DNA from: Chara braunii | Lineage: Eukaryota > Streptophyta > Charophyceae > Charales > Characeae | Assembly: GCA_003427395.1 (NCBI GenBank) | Contig: BFEA01000733.1 | Span: 232,344 to 296,343 of the forward strand | Direction: 5' to 3' | DNA length: 64,000 bases | Shown: positions 53,643 to 64,000 of the stretch, piece after piece | Layout: every line of letters starts with the position of its first letter | How positions within the stretch are numbered: the stretch's first letter is position 1 | Translations under genes and position numbers: made by a program | Notes under the pieces: model-generated | Told to the model about the DNA's origin: nothing | The model's database searches: none | What the model saw: only the letters and a program-made list of their open reading frames with translations

Positions 53643-54282
53643 TTGGTTCGAACAGTCATTTTTAAAAATCCTACTCCCTCACTCTATTGGTTGGACGTGC
53701 ACGTGTCGTTTTTTTCTCCTGCATCCACACTCGCTTCAGCGGATGGACTCAGATCTCGAAGTGCAACTTCAGCATTTAGACGAACATTGGAAGGAATGAC
53801 AAGTCCAGTTGCGACCGGTTTTGTAACTTTGCTCAGTCTCTCCCAACCGAAAGTGATCGACCCGACATGCTGCCATTATGTCTGCTCAGTTATTTTTTCC
53901 ATCGTTTCTCTCATGCGTTCTCATACAGTTGTTGGAGCGACTTTGCTCTCCCAGCCGGCACCTAGTATTCCACTAGCACTTGATTATTATTCTGCGAATG
54001 TTTTTCAACAACCACCCGAGAAAGAGTTTTGTTCACCTAGATAGGCACACCGCTGGACAGATCATCGTCGGAGCGGCGAAGGATAAGAAAAGTGTCCACG
54101 TCAACATGCACGAGGGGGTCGAAACTGGTCATCAGACGATCTTTTCTTCGTCCAACAAATTGGGGTTTCCTGTCGTCGATCTTGGCACTGCGAGTGAGGA
54201 GAAGGTTGTTGATCGCTTTCGAGCAGTCATGATCTTAGCAAAAAACTTTCCAGATGTTGTGAGGATAACTCATTGGCAATAA
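53643..54282 (+). other. Unrecognised plus-strand open frames
   Basis: Two overlapping frames, 53643-54044 and 53980-54282. The second (100 codons) is protein-like (GQIIVGAAKDKKSVHVNMHE, then KLGFPVVDLGTASEEKVVDR) and ends at a normal TAA. No family is recognised. The position next to the minus-strand transposase suggests either a second gene of the same transposon or a host fragment. Confidence 0.35.
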
Positions 54283-54429
54283 TCTCATCGTCATTTTTTA
54301 TAACCTCTTCCCAGTAACACAAAGTTTTTTCTCTCCTACTCACCTAATGATCATTGTAAGTGCACCAAATTGACCGCCTGCTCTCCAACAACTCGAATGG
54401 TCACGAAGGACCTGCGTAACTTTCATCTA

Positions 54430-55730
54430 CGTTTTGATTGAACCAATAAATCGGACCTTCCTCGGGTAACCAATTGTCGATATCGCAAACTTATTGTACA
54501 ACAAGCCCGGATTATCTCCAATCATCATAAATTTAAGCAAGTGCGGTTTTTTAAATTTAGTAATGTCCGACGCAATGTACGGGTCTACTATACTTATCCA
54601 ATCTGCCATCATATAAAGGAAAATACATTCGGGATATTTTTTGTGGGATTGCTCTATGAGCTTATACAACTCGTCCATAGTATATGCGTCTACGTCTTTT
54701 AATTTATTTAAGAAAATGCTGAAAGTATTGTCAACGTCTGTATGGGTATGTCTCACTAGCATGAAACATATTTCTACCCCTTGGAAAATTTAGAACTTAA
54801 CCAAGAATGCAGTTAGCGCACATATGTACTTGTTCTTGTTTTCCCTCCAACAATTATCTCCTGGAATGCGCAAAAACGGTTGTAGTGACATCCCACTCCC
54901 TTTAATTTTGACAAGGGTTCTCACAAGACAAGTAGCGACTGTATTTGAATTGTGTTTGAAATACGAAAATCACGTGTAGACATAAATACTAGGGTCTCTA
55001 CCGTGTGCAATAACACTTGTCGGATTTGTTTTCATCATCATCTCGTGCCTAAGTGCTTTCGAGTAGTTTGCCTGACCAATATGAGGGGTAGTGGTCTTTT
55101 TTTGATTCATGTCGTCAAATGTTGAGACACAAACGCTCGTTCGGACGGAGAATGGAATGAGTCTTCGCTCGACTATAGTCCAGTATGTGTTCAACTTACC
55201 GCCTTTGGTGAACTTTCATCTCCTCCAGGGCTCGTTCTCGATCTCGATCTCGAGGAAGAGCAACGTAGTGTATACGTTATTTTGGTTCATGACAGATGAC
55301 ACACTTTGTGAATGTGTTCGAGTGTGCGAGTGAAACGTGATAAAGGTATTTTTGCCACAATTTATAAAAGGTGGACTCTGACGCGACTTCGAGGCCGACA
55401 ACCACGAAGTCTGATTTGATGGACTCATAAATTGAACGCTTCGTAAAAGCAGCTGGCAGTCGAAGTTTTGGTCTGTAAAGGCCGTCTTGAGGATCCACCT
55501 CATTCGGCATGTTATCCGCATGACAGTCTATGAATGTTTTCATGCTGGCAAGCATGGTGACCGTCTTGTCTTTTGGTTGTTGTCTACCCGTCAGCCCATG
55601 CTCACAACTCACAAAGTCGTTGTCCAATCGCTTTTTACAACCATAAAACGTATTACGAGAGATACCGAGAATATTGCAGTAGGCCTTGACGCACATGTAA
55701 CGTTCAACTCCACAGGGCGGACACATGTCT
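54430..55730 (-). pseudogene. Transposase-like protein with DUF7869-type domain
   Basis: Read on the minus strand. The N-terminal part (55726-55277) has a helix-turn-helix-like segment (CVKAYCNILGISRNTFYGCK) and a Cys motif (FTKCVICHEPK). A middle part (55194-54970) follows, with DDMNQKKTTTPHIGQANYSK. After a TGA, the catalytic-like region has LRIPGDNCWRENKNKYMCA, and after a TAA comes MLVRHTHTDVDNTFSIFLNK (54762). The pair DN-x-ENKN and HTHxDxDxxF is the signature I associate with the DUF7869 family, found in eukaryotic DNA transposons. The open C-terminus continues to 54430. At least two stops and one frameshift make it inactive. Terminal inverted repeats were not found by eye. The superfamily assignment is uncertain. 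Confidence 0.72.
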
Positions 55731-58520
55731 GTCCACCTTCATTCAACGTGAAATCTTTAGACTTTTCATCCACCATTCCGCTCGCTCTTCAAGACTCTTA
55801 CTGTACACTCCTTGTCTAACCGTTCAGACTTCCTCCGGCGACACGTTGTAACAACAGGGAGCCTTGCAACATGTCATGCGACGTACCATGAGCAATTTTT
55901 TTTCGGACAATATGTCTTTTGCTTTTTTGTATTGCTCTACCTTCCTAGCATTCCTATTAGCCATGCAATATGGTCTTCTCTCACCTGGTGGAGGTGCGGG
56001 CAAAATTTATAGTATTACCATGATTTTCTTTTTCGCTCCTGCCAGACGCTTCCGACCCAGACTTGCTCTCAACAGGAATCGCATCATGAGATTGTACTTG
56101 CGTTGGACTCGCCCGCGCCGTGGACAGCTCCTCCGAATGTAAGTCGGTGGCAACCAACTTTGTACCGCTATAGCTAGCTTAATGTAACGACTCACTGAAG
56201 GAGGATTGTTGCCCAGACGAGTAATCAGGGTCCACTAACTTCTCAGTCTTGGCATCAGAGGTTGTGAAAGAAGCAACCATCGACACACAATAGTTGTCCC
56301 CGAAGTTGTGGGGTGCACCTTGCCAGAAACGTGGAACGTATTTTGGGAGGCAGACGACTCTTTGTCTGCGGACAGTGTCGCCAAACCCCTAGGCAAATGG
56401 ATGCAACCCCCAAAGCTCTCACGAAAAGCGAGACTTCGTTTTTTGGTAAACGCAGCACTGGGATGTTGGAACGGCGAACTGTCGGAAGAACTTGTTGAGG
56501 ACAACTGCAGGTCTTCTAGGTGAAAATGCAAGGTGGTGGCCTGTTCATGGTCCATGGCCAGGTTCATGCGGTCATTTCTTGAACCGTCCTTTCCGTCGCC
56601 ATGTAGCCGTCGGTGTCGTGGACGAGGTTCCCGTTAGGAAAGTCGATCGACCTCTTCGGTGCGGAGGAATGGGCGGTTCGAATTCGTCTCCACACCCTGC
56701 AAAACACCGGAGCAAAGTGTAACCATGAATACTAAGAACATGGTCACGCGACCCCACGGCCATGGCCGCGCGGCCACTTGATTTCGCGGTCGTGTGGCGA
56801 CCTGTGAAGGAGGGGAGGGGGAGGTTCGGGGGCTGATTAGGGTTGCGCAACCCCAACCCCACCCCGTCACAGGAAAAAAAAAACGAAAATAAGTTTCGGG
56901 AGGGGGTGGTTTGGGCTTGCTTTCAAGACAACCCTTGGTTGAGCTTCAACGCCAGGGTCTGGCACGTTTCGGTATTGGCAAGAGCAAGCTCCTGGACGGG
57001 TGAACACTGTATAGGACTGGCCCACCCTGCAGGCTGCAGGTAGTTCCTAGGTACTTCCCAGACACTTCACGTCCAGTTCAGGAGGCAGGAGGTAGTCTTC
57101 AGGATTCGGCAACATCACTCTGGAGGAGCGCTGCAGGAGTAGTAGTAGCGCTAGCAGTGGTCGCGTTGGGCACTATTAGCGTTAGCAGCAGTCTTCAACG
57201 TTGGGCGCTATTAGGAGCCAGAGTAGTACTAGAGAGAAAGAGATTGGGCGAAGGCCTCCCGCTACCAGACTTCACTGCATCGGCAGTTTACGAGAGAGTG
57301 GGCTTGGTGACATTTGGATTCAAACTCGACATTCGGCTTCAAACATTTGACAAGGGATTATCTGGGACTTGTAACGAAGACTTTTTTTTTTTTTTTTTTA
57401 ATTGCTCCAATCTATTCGTGGGGAGCATCACGTGATGGGAATCTGGCCCAGCGTCCCTTATAATGGAAATACATTAATGATTGACAATTGATGAAAATTT
57501 AGGATGATTGAGGATCATTTTGTATGATTTAAGATGTCAGAGTGGGTGATTGAGGTCATGAAATAGAGCTAGATGACGACTAATCAGAAAGATTGTCTAC
57601 TCAGCACTGAATTACTATCCTATCCCTAATTTCCTGTATCCATTCCAAACAACCAATCACAATTGAACCCACATTGTGCACCAATCAGGCCTCTTCCCGG
57701 TCTCACACCCCAATCTGGCTCGGTTACAGGGTAGTGTTACCCACCCCAGCTCCGACCATCGCTGGCCAGATTGTAGCCATTAGTCAAGTTTGCAGATTGC
57801 CTTCCTCCCTCAGCAATTCCAGACCTCAATACAAAGCCTCAAGCTCCTACACAAGCAGGTTACAGGGCACTGCCCCAGCGCCGGCTAGCATCATTCTGGC
57901 GCCAACTCAACCTGACCATTATACAAGAGGACTCAATTAGGAAATTAGATAATCTAGAATGCCAACCAGAAATCAAGGATCTGATAATATCTGAATCTTG
58001 ATCAGCAAAACTTTCTGATGATGAAATTTGACGAGTACCCTGAGATGATCACAAAGATGATGGATAATGATGACGACGCTGATGATTATTTCTCTCCACC
58101 TCTCCCCTTCTTCCATGTATTCTCCTCCTCTCCTCTCATTTCCTCTTCTCCTCTCCCTGCCTCCGCTGAGTCGAACCCCGCTATCTGCATGAAGTTCCTA
58201 TCAGCCCCAACGAGAGAGAGAACTTCCCCATTCCTTCTACCTTGAGGTAACCAGTTCCCCCAAAAGGTGTACCTCAAAACTAACACTATGACCTAGTCTG
58301 CCTCCGCCAGAAGATAATGCGCCCCCATACATATCTCCCAGCCGCAGCCCAGGTCAGCTCCCATCATCTCCATCTACTCTCTGGAGCGCAATCACCTCCC
58401 ACTTTGTGTTCCCCTGAGGAGTAGCGCTCCCTTCCAAACCAACCAACCTACCAACTAGACCATAGCCTATCTGGGAGATGAGAATATAATCACAAACACA
58501 GAGATGACTACTGAAAAGAA
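55731..58520. other. Unassigned DNA
   Basis: The first 100 bases may continue the transposase N-terminus upstream (minus strand, with stops). Beyond that, overlapping short frames on both strands show no known motif. A T-run lies at 57382-57399 and a short repeat containing GTTGGGC(A/G)CTATTAG at 57165-57213. Confidence 0.45.
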
Positions 58521-58529
58521 TAACAAAAC

Positions 58530-58644
58530 GGTGATGATGATGATGATGATGATGATTGATGATGAATGATGATGATTGATGATGATGATGATGATGATGA
58601 TAATGATGATGATGATGATGATGATGATAAGGTTCAGATTGGTA

Positions 58645-58689
<45 letters not shown>

Positions 58690-58740
58690 AAGTTTCAGAT
58701 GATGATGATAATGATGATGATGATGATGATGATGAAATAA
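58530..58740. repeat. (GAT)n microsatellite
   Basis: Interrupted GAT/ATG trinucleotide array. The apparent His-rich frame on the minus strand (58815-58354) is its translation. GAT-rich DNA continues less densely to about 59100. Confidence 0.95.
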
Positions 58741-59400
58741 AATTGGCGAAAATAAATAAAGAACGTTGGACTTGCGATACCCTAATGACATCGGTGTGGA
58801 GGATTGACAACTCACTATTGTTGTAATGAAAATAGAAGATGACGATGATTACTATTTTTACAGCAAAGTCTGGATGATGACCATGAAGAAGATAAAAAGA
58901 AGGTAAATAACATGGATGACGAATTGGAGAAGCCGATGATGATTACCACAGGTAACCAAATGAGGATTACAAAAATGACGGTGTCCTTGATGAAAACCCC
59001 CCGCTGAAATAACAATGATGACAATCTTGATGCTCTTGATGGATAACCTGCACAAGACAAAAAACAGACGAAAGCACATATATAGATTTGATGATGACCT
59101 CCTAGCCGCTCTCTTGATGATACTCTCCCAGTGGCACTGTGATGATTCTTCAAGTAGGACCAACGTTCTCCGCACTTTGGTCTCCACGGGGCTGACTCCA
59201 CTTTCCTCCACCGACATCGACTTTCGTCAACTCGCATGAGCTCTCCAGCCTCCTTAAAGGTCTTGGCTATGGAGTACTTCATGTGAAAAACACAGGGAAA
59301 ATGTTCAAACAGCAGTTGCCGCTACCGTTCTCCCTTTTCCTCTGTGCCTCAGGCCAGATGCCACGTCAGCCTGTGACGTAGTAATGACCCAGCGCCTCTG
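58741..59400. other. GAT-rich unassigned DNA
   Basis: Scattered GATGA words and no recognised gene. The minus-strand frame at 59282-58815 has a hydrophobic middle but is composition-driven. Confidence 0.45.
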
Positions 59401-59499
59401 GCTACCGCGCGTGCGTCAAGCGCTAACCCCCATCTACTTCATAACATCACAACACTTTCGCACCAGCGCCTCCCTCCCGTTCGCTATCAGCACCACGCC

Positions 59500-59790
59500 A
59501 CGTGTCAGCTCGCATGTTACTAGTCATCACAAGCCAGCGCCTCACCAGTCGCAAGTCACGAGCGCCCCACCACTCGCCTGTTGCCAGCGCCCCACCCCCG
59601 CCAGCAGCCAGCGCCTCGCTGCCCTCACAGAGCCAGCTTCTCACCACTCACGAGAAGCCAGCGCCTCGCAACCTGCGAGAAGCCAGAGCCCCGCCATCTC
59701 CAACCAGCCAGCGCCTCGCTTGCAAGCAACCAGCATGCCATCATCCGTGTGCCGCGGCGGCCCGGCGCCCGCCAGCCATAGCACTCGCCG
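59500..59790. repeat. Degenerate GCCAGCGCC(T/C)CGC repeat
   Basis: The block GCCAGCGCCTCGC and close variants recurs about eight times at irregular 25-45-base spacing, keeping open frames on both strands by composition alone. Confidence 0.6.
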
Positions 59791-59852
59791 CTATCTTTTT
59801 TTTTTTTTTTCCCGTACCTCCCGACACGTCCCCTCTCTCTGTCTCCCTCTCT

Positions 59853-59892
59853 CTCCCGTGAGGTTAGAGCATCTCCCGTGAGGTTAGAGCAT
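59853..59892. repeat. Perfect 20-bp tandem duplication
   Basis: CTCCCGTGAGGTTAGAGCAT occurs twice head to tail with no mismatch. Confidence 0.95.
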
Positions 59893-61060
59893 CACTTGAA
59901 ACGAAGACTTGGTGTTGACTACACACATTCCCATCTTCCCCCTTCTTCTTTGTTTCATCCCCTTCTCTCCGTATGTGTATGGACTTGACCTTGCGCATTC
60001 TTCCTATGTCTAGCGCCAGGCCCCTTTACACCTTATGATGAGGATAATGTATGTTTGGTCTGTATTGCGACATTGATTGGGCTAGTCATTGGTATTCTAG
60101 CATTCCTGTTGCGCTGTCTTGTACTACGTGACAGAGGTCAGTCCCGATCAGGTCAGGACTTTTATCCAAGTCTTCCACTGCACTGTAAAGCACCATTTTT
60201 GTATGTATCAGGATGTACACTACTTCTTGAGATTTCACTAGTACTTCATTCAATTTGTCCACTCAGTCTTTTTTATCACATTGGGGATCCTCGATTATAT
60301 ATGTACATCACCCAACTGGGCATGTAACAGTTGGTATTGGAACACCACACGTGAATCAGAAGAGCCTGATCTGAGATGTGTGCGGGGACTAAGTAGCTGA
60401 TAGGTCCTTATTGATTGATTATAGCATACTAGATCGCCCCCAAAATCACAATTTTGACCTCACTACCGTTTTTTGTTTTTTTGGATTTTGTTTTCCCGCT
60501 ATTTCTGTTGTGAAAAATCGTAATAGCGCCACACCTGAAATTTTCGTTTTTGTTTTTCTTCCGAAAATTCAAAATTTCGTTGTTGGAAATCCAGAATATA
60601 TATTTTTTTGAAAATTTCGATTTCCTTTCGTAATTTCCCGTTGTTTAAAAATCCGTAATATTTTTTTTTGAAATTCGTTTTTTTTTTTTTTCAAATCGTA
60701 CGGGAAATCCCTTTGGCTGTTATCATTTTCCAAACTGCACGTACTCCTATCTGAGTAATTTTGAATATATATATATATATATTTTTTTTTTTTAGAATTC
60801 TCTTATCGGATAATCATTTGCGGTCTGAAAGTTCGAAATGTTTTTCTCATTCGTAATTTCGCACTTCAGGGGGAATTGGGAGGCCAACTGAACTTGCAAA
60901 CGAGTATTTTTCTTTTTTTCGATTTTTTTTGCAAAGTTTAAACTTTTTCTTTCTGATTAGTGGCTCCTTATCTGGTCGATTTATCCCACCCACCCCTCGC
61001 CGCCTATGTTATTGCCCCCTCTAGTCTTATCTTCTTTATCTGTCTCCGGGTACCCCCTGC
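59893..61060. other. Unassigned AT-rich DNA
   Basis: From about 60430 the sequence is T-rich with recurring GAAAATTCG and CGTAATTTCCCG words, suggesting an old degenerate repeat. An AT dinucleotide run lies at 60766-60783. No gene is seen. Confidence 0.5.
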
Positions 61061-61193
61061 GGCAACATTGGTGAGTTGCCACCTCAGCAGGCCACGTCAA
61101 CAGACCACGTCAGCAGGCCACGTAAGCAGCAGGGAGTGCCACGTCAACAGTCTTCTAGACTGATCTATACTCATACACTTACAAACAGCCGGC
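61061..61193 (+). other. Leader with GCCACGTCA repeats before gag fragment
   Basis: GCCACGTCA(A/G)CAG occurs about five times between 61079 and 61150. CACGTC resembles a G-box core. It probably belongs to the leader of the retroelement fragment that follows. Confidence 0.45.
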
Positions 61194-61560
61194 ATGGATC
61201 AAAAGCCCTGGGAAACAGACGAGACTTATCAGGCCCGGATGCTGCTTCTGATTACTGAAGCCAAACAACGGTCGGATGCAGTAGCAGCCGCAACAAAGAA
61301 GAAGGCAGAGGACGCCGAGAAGGCACGTTTGTTGGCAATCGAACTGCGGCGCCAACAAGACGAGGCAGCAACAAAGGCTGCCGATGAAGAACGAATTCAA
61401 TGACGCGAGAAGATATTCAGCGGAGAGCGAGCTTTGCTCACAATAACGGCGGATTGGTGGGCCTAGGCCGAGAATGGTAAGATGGAAGAGCGTGAAAGCA
61501 AGATTGCTCTACTCCTTTCCTATCTCACGGATCTCCTGGCAACATGCATTACACAACAGG
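61194..61560 (+). pseudogene. Gag N-terminal fragment, Ty3/gypsy element 6
   Basis: ATG 61194 opens a charged, Ala/Lys/Glu-rich helical region (TKKKAEDAEKARLLAIELRR) that stops at a TGA (61401-61403). The same frame then goes on with EKIFSGERALLTITADWWA. After a shift or further stop near 61466, MEERESKIALLLSYLTDLL and TCITQQEDIHSLND follow. The organisation (charged coiled-coil N-terminus of Gag) resembles gags of elements 1 and 2, and I take it as the start of another family. The rest of the element is replaced by CA-rich DNA. No LTR is recognised. Confidence 0.6.
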
Positions 61561-61756
61561 AGGACATCCACAGCCTCAACGATGTGTGCGAGCACACGCA
61601 CACACATACATGCGAGCACACGCGGACACATACATACACACATGCATTACACAGCAGGAGGACATCGATAGCCTCAACGATGCATGTGAGCACATGCACA
61701 CACATACATATAGCAGGAGGACATCCACATCCTCAACATGCACACACACACACAGA

Positions 61757-61828
<72 letters not shown>

Positions 61829-61836
61829 CGCACACG

Positions 61837-61875
<39 letters not shown>

Positions 61876-61920
61876 TCAAACACAAACACACACATTCAAA
61901 CACACACACACACACACACA
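61541..61920. repeat. Triplicated gag segment passing into a (CA)n microsatellite
   Basis: The stretch containing GGAGGACATC and CCTCAAC recurs at about 61557, 61656 and 61709, each time followed by CACACA tracts. The last copy leads into a CA array (61738-61920) with short interruptions. Confidence 0.9.
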
Positions 61921-62290
61921 AATATTAAAAGGCCCCGGGAAAAAAAAAACATATATTTTTTTTCCCTTCCTTGATTGTTTCCTTAGGACCAAAAAAAAAA
62001 AAAAAAAAAAGTAAAAACAAAGAATACAAAGAACTGCCAACCAAAAATCCCCCCCCAAATAAAAAGCTTTTTTTTATTTTCCAATTTCTCTTCTCCGCCT
62101 TTTCTGTTTTCTATTTTTTATAATTCTAAAAACTTATCTGTTTCCAAAAAAAAAAAAAATGGGGTTGTAGGGATTAAAAATCCCTTCAACCCCATTTTTT
62201 TTTTTTTTTTAACCCATTATTTAATTCAGGAAAAGTATGGTAAATTCGCGTCTGCGTCGCGGACGAGGTCGGCCGCGGACGCGGCCTTAT
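61921..62290. other. A/T homopolymer-rich spacer with a hairpin
   Basis: Contains several A- and T-runs and the inverted repeat at 62147-62210: poly-A, TGGGGTTGTAGGGAT, a short loop, ATCCCTTCAACCCCA, poly-T, with one mismatch in the GC-rich stem. A GC-rich block with CGCGGACG words follows at 62248-62290. Confidence 0.75.
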
Positions 62291-62484
62291 ATATGGCCGC
62301 CATCCGAGCTCGACCCCGCGGACACGTCCGCGGGTGTTTCATAGATTGTAATGCCCTCTTTATAATGGGCCGCAATCTTCGCAACCAGATAGAGGCTCAG
62401 TCGGGAACGCAAGAGATGGGCGACAAGGGCGACATGGATGACAGGGTGGAGGGCGGATTGGATGAAGGCGAAATATTTGCGGCG

Positions 62485-62594
62485 ACAACACCGACAGCAA
62501 CAAAGACAACAACAACAACAACAATATCAATAACATCGGCATCAACGACACCAACAACAACAAGAACAATAACAACAACAACAACAATAACAAT

Positions 62595-62644
<50 letters not shown>

Positions 62645-62745
62645 CGGCAGCAGTGTTGACCACGACAACAACGGGGCAAACAACAACAACAACAACAACA
62701 ACAATAACAGCTGCGACAACCACGGCAGCGGCGGGGAGGAGAGCG
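62485..62745. repeat. (AAC)n microsatellite
   Basis: Interrupted ACA trinucleotide array inside a 169-codon plus-strand frame (62293-62802) that becomes poly-Thr. Without homology I treat the frame as a by-product. CAG/GCA-rich DNA follows to about 62960. Confidence 0.9.
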
Positions 62746-63009
62746 ATGTCTGTGCATCTGAGTTTATCATCAGCAGGATGGGTGAGATACCGAAAGCGTT
62801 GAGAGTGGCGCATCTCAAACCATCATCAGCATGATGGGAGAGATGCCAGAAGCGGACGTGGTGGGGATTGGGGATGACAACATCAACAACCACGATGAAG
62901 GCAGCAGCAATGATGACGGCAGCAGCGATTACCACAGCAGCAGCAGGGCAGAGAGCATCAGCCGGAAGGGAGAGAGGTTGCATGCTGACGTGGCAGAGGT
63001 TGACATTGG

Positions 63010-64000
63010 GTGGCTGTGACCCGACCCGACTGTACCCAGCCGTACCCGACAATTCTGAGCGGGTGCGGGTAGGGCATGATTAGTATGCACTGGGGCAGCT
63101 GGGTCTGGGAATGTGAGGGGGGGATATGGCTGGGGCAGGAAACTGTAGGGTGGGTGGGGCTGGGTGTTGACACGGTGCCTGGACGGTTACGGTCGGGCAA
63201 AGGTTTGCCCTGGTTCCAGGTACGGCTGGGTAGAGGTTTCACGTGGGTGATCCGAGGCCTGGAGGCATACTAGGCATATTAGGCAAGCCTAGGTAGTATT
63301 AGGGCCAGGCCTGCCACTCTTTCTTCACTGGGAAGTAGTGGTACTAGTGGGTCGTGCCCCTAGTATAAATTTGTCTCAGGCTGTCTGCCGGTCATCTTAG
63401 GGCCGGGGTAGTACTAGGGCCGGGCCGTACTATTAATTCGGCCTGGCCCCAGTCGTTTCATCTTCGGGAATACAGCATTCACTTATAAGCTCTGCCCATA
63501 ATTGCGGTCAGATCAATCGAAATCTGGCTGTAGTTGAGGCCAAATGTAGACAAGAAAGTATCACTGTGAGTATCCCCAGCCACTGGCCCATTCCCGCCGC
63601 CAAAATCCGAAGTGGAGATCTGTGTATGGAAGCTAAAGAATCCGACATGCAAAGGCCTAAGTTTAAAATAAAGACAAAAACTAAGCCTGGGTGGAAAATT
63701 TTGGGCACAGGTACGCCTGGGCACGGGTGGATGGATACTGGGTTTGGGTGCGGCTGGATGCGGATGAACGAAAATTTGCCCTGTGTGTGGCTGAGTATGG
63801 GTAGACAATTTTTAAATCACCCTGGGTGGGCTGGGTACGGGTAGAAAAAAAATAAATTAGCATGGGTGGGCTGGGTCTGGGTAAAAAAAATTGTGTTTAC
63901 GTGGGTCCGGCTAGATATGATACATCAAGGCTTGGGCTGGGTCGGATATGGGTAGGGAAAAAATTGGTTTTGCGACCTCTGTGACGTGGTGGGGATTGGG
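63010..64000. repeat. Degenerate G-rich repeat (GGGTGGGCTGGGTACGGGTA type)
   Basis: GGGT-based words become regular from about 63700, with copies of TGGGTGGGCTGGGT followed by an A-run near 63822, 63860 and 63930. GGGTACGGGT-type words also occur around 63020-63240. No gene is recognised; the repeat runs to the window edge. Confidence 0.65.

Noticed and set aside
59500-59790. CRISPR-like array
   Set aside because: Repeat spacing is irregular, repeats are degenerate and the context is eukaryotic.
62293-62802. Thr-rich 169-codon frame as a cell-wall or mucin-like protein
   Set aside because: Most of it is the translation of an AAC microsatellite; no signal peptide is visible.

Overview
The window is eukaryotic, nuclear, transposon-saturated DNA. 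I find no clearly intact host gene. The organism is most likely a green plant or streptophyte alga: there are Ty3/gypsy chromoviruses, a plant-type LINE with a CCHC ORF1, initiator-Met-tRNA primer sites, U6 snRNA-derived repeats with the plant-type 3' half, and long microsatellites. The retroelement proteins look to me like those of Chara, but that is from memory and untested. Two N-gaps sit in microsatellites, and a sequencing-library adapter is embedded at 25940-25977, so the assembly is imperfect.

Layout. 1-3285: unassigned DNA with microsatellites, a Mutator-type fold-back MITE (2309-2535) and an exon-like tandem duplication. 3286-12624: complete Ty3/gypsy element 1 (minus strand, both LTRs, AAGG target duplication). 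12756-21224: complete Ty3/gypsy element 2 (minus strand, CTAT target duplication). 21225-22875: the 3' part of a minus-strand LINE, whose 5' part resumes at 39700-44316. The LINE is split by plus-strand Ty3/gypsy element 3 (22876-39699; truncated 5' LTR, intact 3' LTR). Element 3 has an unusually long 8 kb leader holding low-complexity DNA, hairpin-rich repeats, a U6-derived repeat and two unrecognised reading frames (28715-29870), before a decayed gag-pol with chromodomain.

44317-48540: minisatellites, a second U6-derived repeat and inverted-repeat-rich DNA. 48560-49850: 3' fragment of an element related to element 1 (plus strand). 49990-50790: degenerate satellite. 52395-53190: mirrored (GATT)n / (AATC)n arrays around a gapped (GT)n tract. 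54430-55730: decayed transposase of the DUF7869 type (minus strand). 55731-64000: unassigned DNA, GAT, CA and AAC microsatellites, a gag N-terminal fragment (61194-61560) and degenerate G-rich repeats.

How it fits together: the order of events can be partly read. A LINE was present first, element 3 inserted into it, and elements 1 and 2 inserted side by side downstream. All coding regions are broken by stops or frameshifts. In elements 1, 2 and 5 several stops are TAG exactly where a sibling copy in this window has glutamine, which points to C-to-T decay at CAG sites or, less likely, recoding.
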